NCBI RefSeq assembly: GCF_029392895.1
Contig: NZ_CP114200.1
Span: forward strand, 6,330,501 to 6,394,500
Source of the DNA: Streptomyces sp. 71268
Lineage (GTDB): Bacteria; Actinomycetota; Actinomycetes; Streptomycetales; Streptomycetaceae
Length of the DNA: 64,000 bases
Direction: 5' to 3'
Shown: piece after piece, positions 13,139-22,089 of the stretch
Layout: every line of letters starts with the position of its first letter
Position numbering within the stretch: the stretch's first letter is position 1
Position numbers and translations under genes: made by a program
The notes under the pieces: model-generated
Seen by the model: only the letters and a program-made list of their open reading frames with translations
Databases searched by the model: none
Told to the model about the DNA's origin: nothing

Positions 13139-14259
13139 CGGGCTACCGCCTCCGCCGCGCCGAGCCCCGCCGCCCCGTCTCGCGCCGCCCCGTCTTCCGC
13201 CGCGTCGTCTCCCGTCGCGCCGCGCGTCGTCTCGGGCGCGGCGGTCAGGGCGAGGAACACGTCGTCGAGGCTGGCCGGGGTGACCTCAAGGCCACGGACC
13301 GCGCCGCGCTCGGCCAGGGCCACGACGGTGGCGTCGGAGTCCACGCTGCGCAGCCGGGCGCGACCGCCGCGCACCCGCACGGCCGTCACGCCGGGCAGCC
13401 GCGCGAGGTCCGCGCTCGACGCTCCCGCCAGGTCGAAGGCGACCAGGTGGCCACCCACGGAACGCTTCACCTCGGTGCCGGAGCCGTCGGCGACGATCCG
13501 CCCGCCGTCGATGACGACGATCCGGTCCGCGTTCTCGTCCGCCTCCGGCAGGTAGTGCGTGGAGAACAGCACGGTGTTGCCCCGCCCCGTGTAGCGGCGC
13601 ATGGCCTCCCGGAACGCCCGCCGCGCGGCCACGTCTAGGGCCGTAGTCGGCTCGTCCAACACGACCAACTCCGGGTTTCCGGCGAGTGCGAGGGCGAACC
13701 GGACGCGCTGTGCCTGGCCCCCGGAGAGCCGGTCCACGCGCCGGTCGGCGAGCGCGTCGAGGCCGGCGAGCGCCAGCGTGCGCGCCACGGGCAGCGGCGC
13801 CGGATAGCTGGCGGCCACGAACCGGACCAACTCCCGCACCGTCACGCGCGGGATGGGCCGGCCGTCCTGGAGCATCGCCCCCACCCGGCCCTCGCGCACC
13901 GCGCGCCGCGGCGGGCCGCCGAAGAGCGAGACCTCGCCCGCCGTCGGCGGCAGCAGGCCGAGGAGCACGTTCAACGCGGTGGACTTGCCCGCGCCGTTCC
14001 GGCCGAGCAGGGCGACGGTGGAGCCGCGGGCGATCTCCAGGTCGAGACCGTCGACGGCGCGGACCGTGCCGTCGTGGCGCGTCACGCCGCTCAGCCGCAC
14101 GGCCGGCGCGGCGGCCCGGGGGCCCGGCCCGCCGAACGGGCCGCCCGCGCTGTCCGGGTTGGCGGGGCCGCCTGGCCTGGTTGGGCTTGCTGAGGTGGCC
14201 GGGCCGGCGGCGCCGGGCGTGGCCGGCGCGTGAGGGCCCGTGCGGGCTGGCTGCGTCAT
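13135..14259 (-). CDS. ABC transporter ATP-binding protein
   Basis: A 374-residue ATPase. After an unusual ~50-residue Pro/Gly/Ala tail come Walker A GRNGAGKS (86-93), the Q-loop in VGAMLQDGRP, signature LSGGQAQR at about 168, Walker B LVVLDEPT and the switch His in FSTHYL. The region after residue 250 is the extra C-terminal domain of ABC-2/DrrA-type exporter ATPases, ending in an Ala/Asp/Gly-rich tail. It is the first gene of the ATPase-permease-kinase run. The upstream region at 14260-14470 should carry the promoter. Confidence 0.88.
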   Translation of the reverse strand: MTQPARTGPHAPATPGAAGPATSASPTRPGGPANPDSAGGPFGGPGPRAAAPAVRLSGVTRHDGTVRAVDGLDLEIARGSTVALLGRNGAGKSTALNVLLGLLPPTAGEVSLFGGPPRRAVREGRVGAMLQDGRPIPRVTVRELVRFVAASYPAPLPVARTLALAGLDALADRRVDRLSGGQAQRVRFALALAGNPELVVLDEPTTALDVAARRAFREAMRRYTGRGNTVLFSTHYLPEADENADRIVVIDGGRIVADGSGTEVKRSVGGHLVAFDLAGASSADLARLPGVTAVRVRGGRARLRSVDSDATVVALAERGAVRGLEVTPASLDDVFLALTAAPETTRGATGDDAAEDGAARDGAAGLGAAEAVAR

Positions 14260-14470
14260 GCCTTAGACGCTACGAAATCGGCCGCTGAGCTGGGCAGATG
14301 TAAATGTCAGCGGCTCACCGGGACAAATGTCACGGGTGTGGGGAGGGGCGGGAGGAGAGGGGGAGGGCCGGTGGCGGGGTGTCCCGCACGTGACCGTCGA
14401 GTGCCCCCTCGCCGCGTCCCGCTCGCCCCGACCGCCCGGCGGTGCTTTCTCCGCGCGTGGTGGGTGTCGC

Positions 14471-14647
14471 CTATTGGCCCGCGGGGCGTCGGTGCTTGCC
14501 GTGCGCCTGTTCCTGGCCGCTTTCGGCGGCGGCCGGGCCGCGGTGCTTACCGGCGCCAGCGGCCTCGGTGGACGCGGCATCGCCCCGCTGCGACGCGGGC
14601 GATCCCCATTGACGAGTATCGGGGGAATCCATTCGGGCATTGGCCAT
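14471..14647 (-). CDS. Small basic hypothetical protein
   Basis: A 58-residue frame starting at ATG 14647, with GGAG about 11 bases upstream. A GTG at 14659 is an alternative start. The product is hydrophilic and rich in G, A, H, K, R and Q, with two related GKHR-P units (KHRGP at about 37 and GKHRRPAG at the end). No signal peptide, membrane segment or known domain is visible. The upstream DNA is distinctly less GC-rich than its surroundings, consistent with a real promoter. I cannot name it. The call rests on composition, the repeated GKHR motif and the ribosome-binding site. Confidence 0.4.
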   Translation of the reverse strand: MANARMDSPDTRQWGSPASQRGDAASTEAAGAGKHRGPAAAESGQEQAHGKHRRPAGQ

Positions 14648-15085
14648 GAGGGAAGTCACTCCGTGAAATATCGCTAATGTCGTGCGCGCGGGGGGTCACT
14701 GCCCGTGCACGCGAGCTGTGACCAGCGTCAACACGCCACCAACGACAGGCCGTTCGGCGCACGAAAACATGCCCCGCCTACGGCTTGCGTAGCCCCCACT
14801 CAAGTCTAACCAGCCCGTGGATCACGCGCCGACCGCATAAGGGGCCTGATTTTGTCGCCCTTTAGTCACCGACTTGGTCGCCGTCTTCGGCGCGGATAAG
14901 AGCGCGCCGAACGGTGCGTATTCACACGCGATTTCGCAGACGCTCCCGCTTTGCTCCGCTGGGACGGATATAGCGGGAGATGCAATGCGTTGTGCGGCCC
15001 GGGAGTTGACGCGAGGCGCCGGCCGGTCGAGCGGAATCGACCACCGGCGCCCACGCGACACCGACGAACCGTTCGCCGGCGCCCC
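14648..15085. other. AT-richer intergenic region
   Basis: No gene can be supported. The stretch 14650-15000 contains the longest relatively AT-rich patches of this part of the window, for example CTGATTTTGTCGCCCTTTAG near 14846. It separates the small gene at 14471 from the 3' end of the beta-propeller gene. It could hold promoters or a non-coding RNA, but I recognise no RNA family in it. Confidence 0.4.
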
Positions 15086-16825
15086 CTACGCCGGCCGCTC
15101 CAGCGGTGCCTGCTGGAGCGGCACGGGGCGGGGCGCGGCCGCCGCACGGCGCGGATCGGCGGCGGGCCCCCAGGCGGCCGGCGCTTCGTACGCGCTCGCG
15201 CGGTGCCGGCTCTCGTCGTACGGGCTCACGTGGTGCGGGCGCCCATAGTGCTGGTCCACGCTGTGTGAGCCCACGCTGTGTGGGCCCGCGTGGTGCTGGC
15301 TCTCGTCGTGCGGGCCGGGCCCCTCGTGCTGCCAGGGCCGCGAGGCGTCGAGCGGGAGCGTCCGGCCCGCGCGCGGGGCGGCGGGGTGCGCGGGCTGCTC
15401 GGCGCACCGCTCGTGCATGGGCGGCGGCGCCTCGTAGGCGGGCAGCGGCGCGCGGAAACGGGCCGGCTCGTACGGGGCCAGGGAGTGGCCCGGCGCCCTG
15501 GACCGGCCGGCGCCCGGCGCGCGCACTGTGCCACCCGCGCGCGCCTGCCCCACGCCGTCGCGTACGCCACGGCCGACGGGCCCGGCCTGCGCGAGCTGGG
15601 CTTGCGTGGGCCCGGCCTGCGTCCGTCGCCTGGCCGGGGGCTGCGGGGCGAGGTCGGCCGCGCGCAGCCGGGCCAGGCCGCAGGCCGTCTGCGTGGTGGC
15701 GTACGGCAGGCGCAACTCGCCGTCCCGGGTCCACAGGCCCGCGCCCGGCAGCCAGCCGGACGGCGCGGACAGGTGCCGCAGCCGACGGTCCGCCGGGCGC
15801 CACACGGCGACCCAACTCGCGCCGCCGCCCGGGTGCGCCGGCGTCAGCCGGAACGCCACCGCGCAGTTCTCCGGCGTCAGCGTCTGGCCCGGCTGCGCCG
15901 CGAACGGCGCCAGCGTGACCGCCGGGTGCGCCGTGCCGCCGGTGCGCGGGTCGGTGGGGCGCGGATCGAGGCAGTCGGGGAAGCGCACCGGCAGCGTGCT
16001 GCCGAGCACGCCCCAGCCGAGCCGCTCCCGGCCCGGCGCGTTGGACCGCACGAGCAGCAGGCCGCTGTCCGGATCGGCCAGTACGAGCCGGTCGTCGCTG
16101 TCCTCGGCGATCTGGAGCAGCGGCGTGGTCTCGCCGCCCCGTCGCAGGTCCACGACGACGGACTTGACCCGGCCGTTCCACTCGCGGTCGAGGGCGAGCA
16201 GCCGCCCGGAGCGGTCCAGCCAGCTTCCCCCCGTGCACCGCCCGGGCACCTCCGCGACGTGCTCGGGCCCGAACGAGCCGCCGTGCACCAGCCACACGTG
16301 CGTGGAGTGCTCGCCGGGCGCCAGCGCGTACGCCAGGGTGCCGCAGGGCGCCGGTGGCAGCAGCGACAGTTCGTCGCACTCGATGAAGCCGAGCGGGAGT
16401 TCGCCGGTGCCGGGGCCGGCGGGGTAGAGCAGCGAGAGCGCGTGCCGCTCGGCGACCTGACGGCGGATCAGCACGCGCCCGTCCGCCAGCGGCGACACCT
16501 CGCTCTCCGGCTCCTCCGGCTGTCGCGCCGGCAGCGGCACCGCGTACGGCTCGGGACCGCTCAGCGTCCAGCGCTCCGGGAACCACTCACCGGTCGCGCG
16601 GCAGACCGCGAGCCGGGCCGCGTACGAACCGTCGGCCGCGAGCGTGAGGGCGGCCGGGCCGGGCTGCGCCGCGGTGGCTGCGGTGGTGTGCTCGGCCGGG
16701 CCCCGTACGGCGTCGCCCGGGCCCCGTCCGCCGTCGCCGGGGGCGGGCCCCGGGGCGGTCTCGGGGTGGGTGGAACGCGTGGTGCGGTCAGTCTGGGGAG
16801 CGGTCTCGATGGCACAGGCCGTCAT
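15086..16825 (-). CDS. Beta-propeller (TolB/WD40-like) protein with His-rich tail
   Basis: A 579-residue protein. Residues ~50-400 form repeated short beta-rich units with TolB-like patterns (SGRLLALDREWNG, DSDDRLVLADPDSGLLLV, DGRVLIRRQVAE), suggesting a propeller. From about 400 on it is low-complexity and rich in Pro, Ala, Arg and especially His (HDESQHHAGPH, HYGRPHHVSPYDESRH). There is no signal peptide. ATG 16825 has an excellent GGAGGTGA 8 bases upstream. It is divergent from an iron-regulated siderophore-binding lipoprotein, with 369 bases between the two. The His tail could bind metal; a role linked to iron status is inference from position only. Confidence 0.65.
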   Translation of the reverse strand: MTACAIETAPQTDRTTRSTHPETAPGPAPGDGGRGPGDAVRGPAEHTTAATAAQPGPAALTLAADGSYAARLAVCRATGEWFPERWTLSGPEPYAVPLPARQPEEPESEVSPLADGRVLIRRQVAERHALSLLYPAGPGTGELPLGFIECDELSLLPPAPCGTLAYALAPGEHSTHVWLVHGGSFGPEHVAEVPGRCTGGSWLDRSGRLLALDREWNGRVKSVVVDLRRGGETTPLLQIAEDSDDRLVLADPDSGLLLVRSNAPGRERLGWGVLGSTLPVRFPDCLDPRPTDPRTGGTAHPAVTLAPFAAQPGQTLTPENCAVAFRLTPAHPGGGASWVAVWRPADRRLRHLSAPSGWLPGAGLWTRDGELRLPYATTQTACGLARLRAADLAPQPPARRRTQAGPTQAQLAQAGPVGRGVRDGVGQARAGGTVRAPGAGRSRAPGHSLAPYEPARFRAPLPAYEAPPPMHERCAEQPAHPAAPRAGRTLPLDASRPWQHEGPGPHDESQHHAGPHSVGSHSVDQHYGRPHHVSPYDESRHRASAYEAPAAWGPAADPRRAAAAPRPVPLQQAPLERPA

Positions 16826-17085
16826 GGAACGGTCACCTCCAGTGCCTGAACGTAGTTTTGTCGACCCCGTGGGGAGCGGCGACCGGTGCGCTACTTCACG
16901 CGAAAGGGTGGCTAGCACTCGGATTTCCGGCATGTGCGTGGTTGGTGTGCTTGGACCCGGCTGGACGGCCGGCGCGGCGTGGCCGCCAACGGAGCGCCGT
17001 GCTGGCCCAGACCCACCCGGCGATCGCCCCGGGCGGGGGACGGGGCGGCGAGGGACGCGGCTCAAGGGGGACTCGCGGGGCGGCT

Positions 17086-17107
17086 TAAGGTAAGGGTCGC
17101 CTCACCT
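17086..17107. promoter_or_regulatory. Iron box (DmdR/IdeR-type operator), degenerate
   Basis: AGGTAAGG (17088-17095) and CCTCACCT (17100-17107) form a 7-of-8 inverted repeat. The 19-mer from 17086 matches the actinobacterial iron-box consensus TTAGGTTAGGCTAACCTAA at 13 of 19 positions by eye. It lies about 90 bases before the siderophore-binding lipoprotein start. The rest of 16826-17194 shows no gene. Confidence 0.65.
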
Positions 17108-17194
17108 GGAGACCGGCACGCCGCCGCGGTTCGCCCCGCGCGGCGCCACGGCCCCGTGGGGCCCCGCGAAACCCTCGTAGAGCAGGAGCACGTC

Positions 17195-18247
17195 ATGCCC
17201 CCACGCCGTCGCGCCACGGTGCCCGCCCTCAGGCGGCGCGCCCTCGCCGCCGTCTCCCTCACCCTCGCCGGCACGCTCGCCCTGTCGGCCTGTGGCGCCT
17301 CGGACGACGACGGCGGCGGCTCGGGCGGCGGCTCGAAGTCCGTCGCGCAGGGCGGCAAGGACTTCGGCAAGGCCGCCGAGGAGACCGCGCGGATGGGCAC
17401 CGACGCGCGGCCCGGCGAGTTCCCGCGCACCGTCACGCACGCCATGGGCAAGACGGAGATCAAGGCCGCGCCTCAGCGCGTGGTCGTGCTCGACGTCGGC
17501 GAGCTGGACAACGTCGTCTCGCTCGGCATACGGCCGGTCGGCTACGCCCCGTCCGAGGGCGACGACGGCATCCCCGACTACCTGAAGAAGGCCGCGGGGA
17601 ACCCGAAGAGCGTCGGCACCATCAACAGCCTCAACCTGGAGGCCATCCACGCCCTGCGCCCCGACCTCATCCTGGGCAGCAAGCTGCGCGCCGAGGGCCA
17701 GTACAAGAAGCTCGCGCAGATCGCCCCGACCGTCTTCTCCATCCGCCCCGGCTTCACCTGGAAGGAGAACTACCTCCTCAACGCGGCGGCCCTGGACAAG
17801 ACCGAGGCGGCGCGCAAGGAGTTGGCCGCGTACGAGGCGGCGGCCAAGAAGCTCGGCGCCGACATCGGCCCTGACAAGCCGACCGTCACCATGCTCCGCT
17901 ACATGCCGCAGTTCACCCGGCTCTACGCCAAGGCGTCCTTCATCGGCACCATCCTGGCCGACGTGGGCCTGCCTCGCCCGAAGAACCAGCAGGTCAACGA
18001 CCTGGCCACGGAGATCAGCCCGGAGCGTATCGACGAGGCGGACGCCGACTGGATCTTCACCGGCGTCTACGGCGACCCGAAGACCACCAAGCGCGACCGC
18101 GCCGAGGACAACCCGCTGTGGAAGAAGCTGGGCGCGGTGCGGGCCGGGCAGGCCAAGGACGTGCCGGACGAGACCTGGTACCTGGGCCTCGGCGTCACCG
18201 CGGCCCGCAGCGTCCTGAACGACCTGCGCGGCTACCTGGCGCCGTAA
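17195..18247 (+). CDS. Iron-siderophore ABC transporter substrate-binding lipoprotein
   Basis: A 350-residue lipoprotein. After a basic n-region and hydrophobic core, the lipobox LSAC ends the signal at about residue 30, followed by a D/G/S-rich spacer. The FepB/TroA fold follows: PQRVVVLDVGELDNVVSLGI at about 92, the RPDLILGSKL segment, and the C-terminal TWYLGLGVTAARSVLNDL. It captures a ferric siderophore at the outer face of the membrane. No permease or ATPase is adjacent, so it must use transporter subunits encoded elsewhere. AGGAG lies 7 bases before ATG 17195. The iron box at 17086 predicts repression by iron. Confidence 0.9.
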   Translation: MPPRRRATVPALRRRALAAVSLTLAGTLALSACGASDDDGGGSGGGSKSVAQGGKDFGKAAEETARMGTDARPGEFPRTVTHAMGKTEIKAAPQRVVVLDVGELDNVVSLGIRPVGYAPSEGDDGIPDYLKKAAGNPKSVGTINSLNLEAIHALRPDLILGSKLRAEGQYKKLAQIAPTVFSIRPGFTWKENYLLNAAALDKTEAARKELAAYEAAAKKLGADIGPDKPTVTMLRYMPQFTRLYAKASFIGTILADVGLPRPKNQQVNDLATEISPERIDEADADWIFTGVYGDPKTTKRDRAEDNPLWKKLGAVRAGQAKDVPDETWYLGLGVTAARSVLNDLRGYLAP

Positions 18248-18392
18248 CGCCCGCCCACCCCGTCCCGCCGCCCCGTATGGCAACGGTGTCGGCCGCCCGG
18301 CCCCGCCGCTCCGCCCGTGCCGGCGGCCGGTCGGGGGCGGGGTGCCACAGCTCAGGGGCGTGGGGGCGGGGCGGGCAGGTAACCTCTGACCC

Positions 18393-19259
18393 GTGCCCGC
18401 ACTCGCTGAAGTTCTCACCGCGCTCGACGCCCTCTGGCCCCCGCAGCGGGCCGAGGAGTGGGACGCCGTCGGCACGGTCTGTGGAGACCCGGACCAGCCC
18501 GTCACCCGCGTCCTGTTCGCCGTCGACCCCGTGCAGGCCGTCGCCGACGAGGCCGTACGGATCGGCGCCGACCTGCTCGTCACGCACCACCCGCTCTACC
18601 TGCGCGGCACGACCTCCGTCGCGGCCTCCACGTTCAAGGGCCGCGTGGTGCACACCCTGATCAAGCACGACGTCGCGTTGCACGTGGCGCACACCAACGC
18701 CGACCGCGCCGACCCCGGCGTCTCCGACGCCCTCGCCGGGGCGCTCGACCTGCGCGTCACCGCGCCGCTCGTGCCCGACCCGAGCGACCCGGCGGGCCGC
18801 CGCGGCCTCGGCCGGATCTGCGAGCTGGACGTACCGCTGAGCCTGGCCGCCTTCGGCGAGCGGGTCGCGGCGCGGCTGCCGCGCACCGCGCAGGGCGTGC
18901 GGGTCGCCGGCGACCCGGAGGCCACCGTGCGCACCGTCGCGGTCTGCGGCGGCTCGGGCGACAGCCTCTTCGACGCCGTGCGGGCCGCCGGCGTGGACGC
19001 CTACGTCACCGCCGACCTGCGCCACCACCCGGCCTCCGAGGCCCGGGAGACCGGCCCGCTGGCCCTGGTGGACGCCGCGCACTGGGCCACCGAATGGCCC
19101 TGGGTCGAGCAGGCCGCGGCCCAGCTCGACGAGATTTCCGACCGGAACGCGTGGGGCCTGCGTACGCACATCTCGCACACGGTCACCGACCCGTGGACCG
19201 CGCACGCGTCCGCCACACCCCAAGCCCACACGACTCAGCCCTCTGGAGCCCCGAACTGA
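18393..19259 (+). CDS. Nif3-like dinuclear metal centre hexameric protein
   Basis: A 288-residue Nif3/YbgI-family protein. The metal-binding residues are visible in LLVTHHPLYLRG (His pair at about 66-67), the VAHTNADRA segment near 103, and the C-terminal VTADLRHH and LVDAAHWATEWPW blocks. The family forms toroidal hexamers with a two-metal centre. Its reaction is unsettled; GTP cyclohydrolase-like activity has been reported for some members. It starts at GTG 18393. The stop overlaps the CTG start of the zinc-ribbon gene, and the next two genes follow without gaps, so this is the first gene of a three-gene operon conserved in actinomycetes. Confidence 0.9.
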   Translation: MPALAEVLTALDALWPPQRAEEWDAVGTVCGDPDQPVTRVLFAVDPVQAVADEAVRIGADLLVTHHPLYLRGTTSVAASTFKGRVVHTLIKHDVALHVAHTNADRADPGVSDALAGALDLRVTAPLVPDPSDPAGRRGLGRICELDVPLSLAAFGERVAARLPRTAQGVRVAGDPEATVRTVAVCGGSGDSLFDAVRAAGVDAYVTADLRHHPASEARETGPLALVDAAHWATEWPWVEQAAAQLDEISDRNAWGLRTHISHTVTDPWTAHASATPQAHTTQPSGAPN

Positions 19260-19999
19260 ACGCCGCGCCCGCCGACCAGATCCGCCTCCTCGACGTCCAG
19301 GCGCTCGACGTACGGCTCTCCCAGCTCGCCCACAAGCGCGCGAGCCTGCCCGAGCACGCCGAGATCGAGACCCTCAACGCCGACCTGACGCAACTGCGCG
19401 ACCTGCTCGTCGCCGCGCAGACCGAGGAGAGCGACACCGCCCGCGAACAGACCAAGGCGGAGCAGGACGTGGACCAGGTCCGCCAGCGCGCCGCCCGCGA
19501 CCAGAAGCGCCTCGACTCCGGCGCCGTGACCTCGCCCAAGGACCTGGAGAACCTGCAGAGCGAGATCGCCTCGCTGGCCAGGCGCCAGGGCACCCTGGAG
19601 GACGTGGTCCTGGAGATCATGGAGCGTCGCGAGTCCGCCCAGGCCAGGGCCGCCGAACTCACCGAGCAGGTCGCCGCCGTCGAGGCCAAGGTCGTGGACG
19701 CCACCGCGCGCCGGGACGCCGCCACCGAGAGCCTCGACGCCGAGATCGCGACGGCCACCAAGGAGCGCGAGGTGGTCGCCGGCTCCATCCCGGCCGACCT
19801 GCTCAAGCTGTACGAGAAGCTGCGCACCCAGCAGGGCGGCGTCGGCGCGGCCCGGCTCTACCAGCGCCGCTGCGAGGGCTGCCGCCTGGAGCTGAACATC
19901 ACCGAGATCAACGAGGTCAAGGCGGCGAAGCCGGACGAGGTCGTGCGGTGCGAGAACTGCCGCCGCATCCTGGTCCGCACGCCCGAGTCGGGGCTCTGA
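19256..19999 (+). CDS. C4-type zinc-ribbon coiled-coil protein, CTG start
   Basis: A 247-residue protein. A long antiparallel coiled coil (about 15-180) is followed by a C-terminal zinc ribbon with paired cysteines CEGC and CENC about 23 residues apart. This is the CT398/DUF164-like family, implicated in flagellar or secretion chaperoning in other bacteria and of unknown role here. The only start that restores the usual family N-terminus (NAAPADQIRLLDVQALD) is CTG 19256. It sits in a CTGA overlap with the Nif3 stop, and GGAG is 7 bases upstream. The next in-frame ATG is more than 100 codons later and would delete the coiled coil. Confidence 0.85.
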   Translation: MNAAPADQIRLLDVQALDVRLSQLAHKRASLPEHAEIETLNADLTQLRDLLVAAQTEESDTAREQTKAEQDVDQVRQRAARDQKRLDSGAVTSPKDLENLQSEIASLARRQGTLEDVVLEIMERRESAQARAAELTEQVAAVEAKVVDATARRDAATESLDAEIATATKEREVVAGSIPADLLKLYEKLRTQQGGVGAARLYQRRCEGCRLELNITEINEVKAAKPDEVVRCENCRRILVRTPESGL

Positions 20000-20004
20000 G
20001 CCGA

Positions 20005-21243
20005 ATGCCGCACCGCTTCGTGGTGGAGGCGGACGGCGGGTCCCGGGGCAACCCGGGGCCCGCCGGCTACGGCGCCGTCGTCTTCGACCAGGAGACGGGC
20101 CAACCCCTCGCCGAGGCCGCGGAGTTCATCGGTACGGCCACCAACAACGTGGCCGAGTACCAGGGGCTGATCGCCGGCCTGCGCGCGGCGTACGCCCTCG
20201 ACCCGGCGGCGCACGTGCTGGTCCGGATGGACTCCAAGCTCGTGGTGGAGCAGATGTCGGGCCGCTGGAAGATCAAGCACCCCGACATGCGCCCGCTGGC
20301 CACCGAGGCGGCGGCGATCTTCCCGGCCGGCCAGGTCAGCTACGCCTGGGTGCCGCGCGAGCAGAACAAGCACGCGGACCGGCTGGCCAACGAGGCGATG
20401 GACGCGGGCGGGCGGGGCGAGCCCTGGCGCCCGGCCACGGCCCTGCCGGCGGCCGGCCCGGCGAGCCCGCCGGGCACCGACACCAGCATCGGCACCGGCA
20501 CTGGGGCGGGCGTGGGCCCGGACGCCGACTTCGGCGCGAGCGCCTCAGCGGAGGCGGCCGGCGCCACCGAGGTCCGGCCGGCGGCCCCGACCATGGGCTG
20601 GAGCCCCGCCCCCGACCTGGGCCCGCCGACCACCCTCGTACTGCTGCGGCACGGCGAGACCGCGCTCACCCCGCAGAAGCGGTTCTCCGGCAGCACCGGG
20701 TCCGACCCCGAACTGTCGCCCGTGGGGCTTCGGCAGGCCGAGCACGCCGCGGCGGCGCTCGCCGCCCGGGGCACCGTCGAGGCCGTCGTCACCTCACCGC
20801 TGCGGCGCTGCCGGCAGACGGCGCGGGCGGTGGCGGACCGGCTCGGCCTCGATGTCCAGGTGGACGCGGGGCTGCGGGAGACGGACTTCGGCGCGTGGGA
20901 GGGGCTGACCTTCGCCGAGGTGCGCGAGCGGTACCCGGCCGACCTCACCACCTGGCTGGGCTCGACCAAGGCCGCCCCGACCGGCGGCGGCGAGAGCTTC
21001 GCGGCGGTCGCCCACCGGGTGGCGGAGGCCCGCGACGCGCTCATCGGACGGCACCCGGGCCGCACGGTCCTGGTGGTCACGCACGTCACGCCGATCAAGA
21101 CGCTGGTCCGGCTCGCACTGGGGGCCCCGCCGGAGTCCCTGTTCCGGATGGAACTCTCGGCGGCCTCGCTGTCGGCCGTGGCGTACTTCGGCGACGGCAA
21201 CGCCTCGCTGCGCCTGCTGAACGACACCTCACACCTGCGCTGA
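20005..21243 (+). CDS. Bifunctional RNase H / acid phosphatase (CobC-like)
   Basis: A 412-residue fusion. Residues 1-130 are an RNase HI-type domain with acidic residues in FVVEADGGSRGNPGP, NNVAEYQGLI, RMDSKLVVEQM and NKHADRLANEAMD. A Pro/Gly/Ala/Thr linker spans about 135-205. Residues ~207-412 are a histidine phosphatase with LLRHGET (catalytic His), the RR-C-R-QTA region and VVTHVTPIK. The orthologous mycobacterial fusion hydrolyses RNA in RNA-DNA hybrids and has phosphatase activity. It starts 5 bases after the zinc-ribbon stop and closes the operon. Confidence 0.92.
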   Translation: MPHRFVVEADGGSRGNPGPAGYGAVVFDQETGQPLAEAAEFIGTATNNVAEYQGLIAGLRAAYALDPAAHVLVRMDSKLVVEQMSGRWKIKHPDMRPLATEAAAIFPAGQVSYAWVPREQNKHADRLANEAMDAGGRGEPWRPATALPAAGPASPPGTDTSIGTGTGAGVGPDADFGASASAEAAGATEVRPAAPTMGWSPAPDLGPPTTLVLLRHGETALTPQKRFSGSTGSDPELSPVGLRQAEHAAAALAARGTVEAVVTSPLRRCRQTARAVADRLGLDVQVDAGLRETDFGAWEGLTFAEVRERYPADLTTWLGSTKAAPTGGGESFAAVAHRVAEARDALIGRHPGRTVLVVTHVTPIKTLVRLALGAPPESLFRMELSAASLSAVAYFGDGNASLRLLNDTSHLR

Positions 21244-21316
21244 ACGACACCCCCCCGCGCTGACCGGCCCGGCGTCACGCGTTCGGCCGGCCGGCCTCCG
21301 GGCCCGCGCCAGGGAG

Positions 21317-22012
21317 CTACGCGGCCGGGGCCAGCGCCGCCGCCTCGCGAGCCAGGTGCTCGACGCGCGACCAGTCCCGGGCCCGCAGCGCGTCCGATGG
21401 CAGCATCCAACTGCCGCCCACACAGGCCACGTTGGGCAGGGCCAGGTACGCCGGCGCCGAGGCGAGGCCGATGCCGCCGGTGGGGCAGAAGCGCGCCTGC
21501 GGCAGCGGGGCGGACAGCGCGCGCAGGTAGCCGGCGCCGCCGGCCGCCTCCGCCGGGAAGAACTTCATCTCGTGCACCCCGTGCTCCAGCAGTGCCAGCA
21601 CCTCCGAGGCGGAGGAGACACCGGGCAGGAACGGCAGCCCCGAGCCCTGGAGCGCGCCGAGCAGCCGCTCGGTCCAACCCGGGCTGACCAGGAACCGCGC
21701 GCCGGCCGCCACCGAGGCCCGCACGTCCTGCGGGGTGAGCACGGTGCCCGCGCCGACCACGGCGTCCGGCACCTCGGCGGCGATGGCCCGGATCGCCTCG
21801 GGCGCCGCCGGCGTGCGCAGCGTCACCTCGATCGCCGACAGCCCGCCCGCCACCAGGGCCCGCGCGAGCGGTACGGCGTCGGCCGCGTCGTCGATGACGA
21901 CCACCGGGATCACGGGCGCGAGGCCCAGGACCGAGCCCGGCGAGCCGGCGCCGGTGGTGGGGGAGGGAGCGGCGGAAGCCGCGGTGGCAGAGGAGGAAGC
22001 AGCACCAGTCAC
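21317..22012 (-). CDS. eda: KDPG/KHG aldolase (bifunctional 4-hydroxy-2-oxoglutarate aldolase family)
   Basis: A 231-residue class I aldolase that cleaves 2-keto-3-deoxy-6-phosphogluconate to pyruvate and glyceraldehyde 3-phosphate. The catalytic glutamate is E62 (IEVTLRTP) and the Schiff-base lysine is K150 (MKFFPAE); the phosphate-binding GGIG loop follows. GTG 22012 has GGAGG about 9 bases upstream and is preferred over an ATG at 22075. The first ~25 residues are Ser/Ala/Thr-rich and dispensable-looking. No other Entner-Doudoroff gene is adjacent. It is convergent with the RNase H/phosphatase gene. Confidence 0.88.
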   Translation of the reverse strand: MTGAASSSATAASAAPSPTTGAGSPGSVLGLAPVIPVVVIDDAADAVPLARALVAGGLSAIEVTLRTPAAPEAIRAIAAEVPDAVVGAGTVLTPQDVRASVAAGARFLVSPGWTERLLGALQGSGLPFLPGVSSASEVLALLEHGVHEMKFFPAEAAGGAGYLRALSAPLPQARFCPTGGIGLASAPAYLALPNVACVGGSWMLPSDALRARDWSRVEHLAREAAALAPAA

Positions 22013-22089
22013 GCGGCCATCCTCCGCCCGTACGGCACTATCCGCAATGCCTGTTGCGAACAGTGCAACGCGCACCCTGGTGGGCTACC

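Noticed and set aside
14648..15085. Riboswitch or known small RNA in the AT-rich gap
   Set aside because: No family-specific core (ydaO, cobalamin, TPP, 6S, tmRNA, SRP) could be recognised by eye.
17195..18247. Siderophore binding protein as part of a full local ABC operon
   Set aside because: The next genes are Nif3-like, zinc-ribbon and RNase H; there is no permease or ATPase partner nearby.
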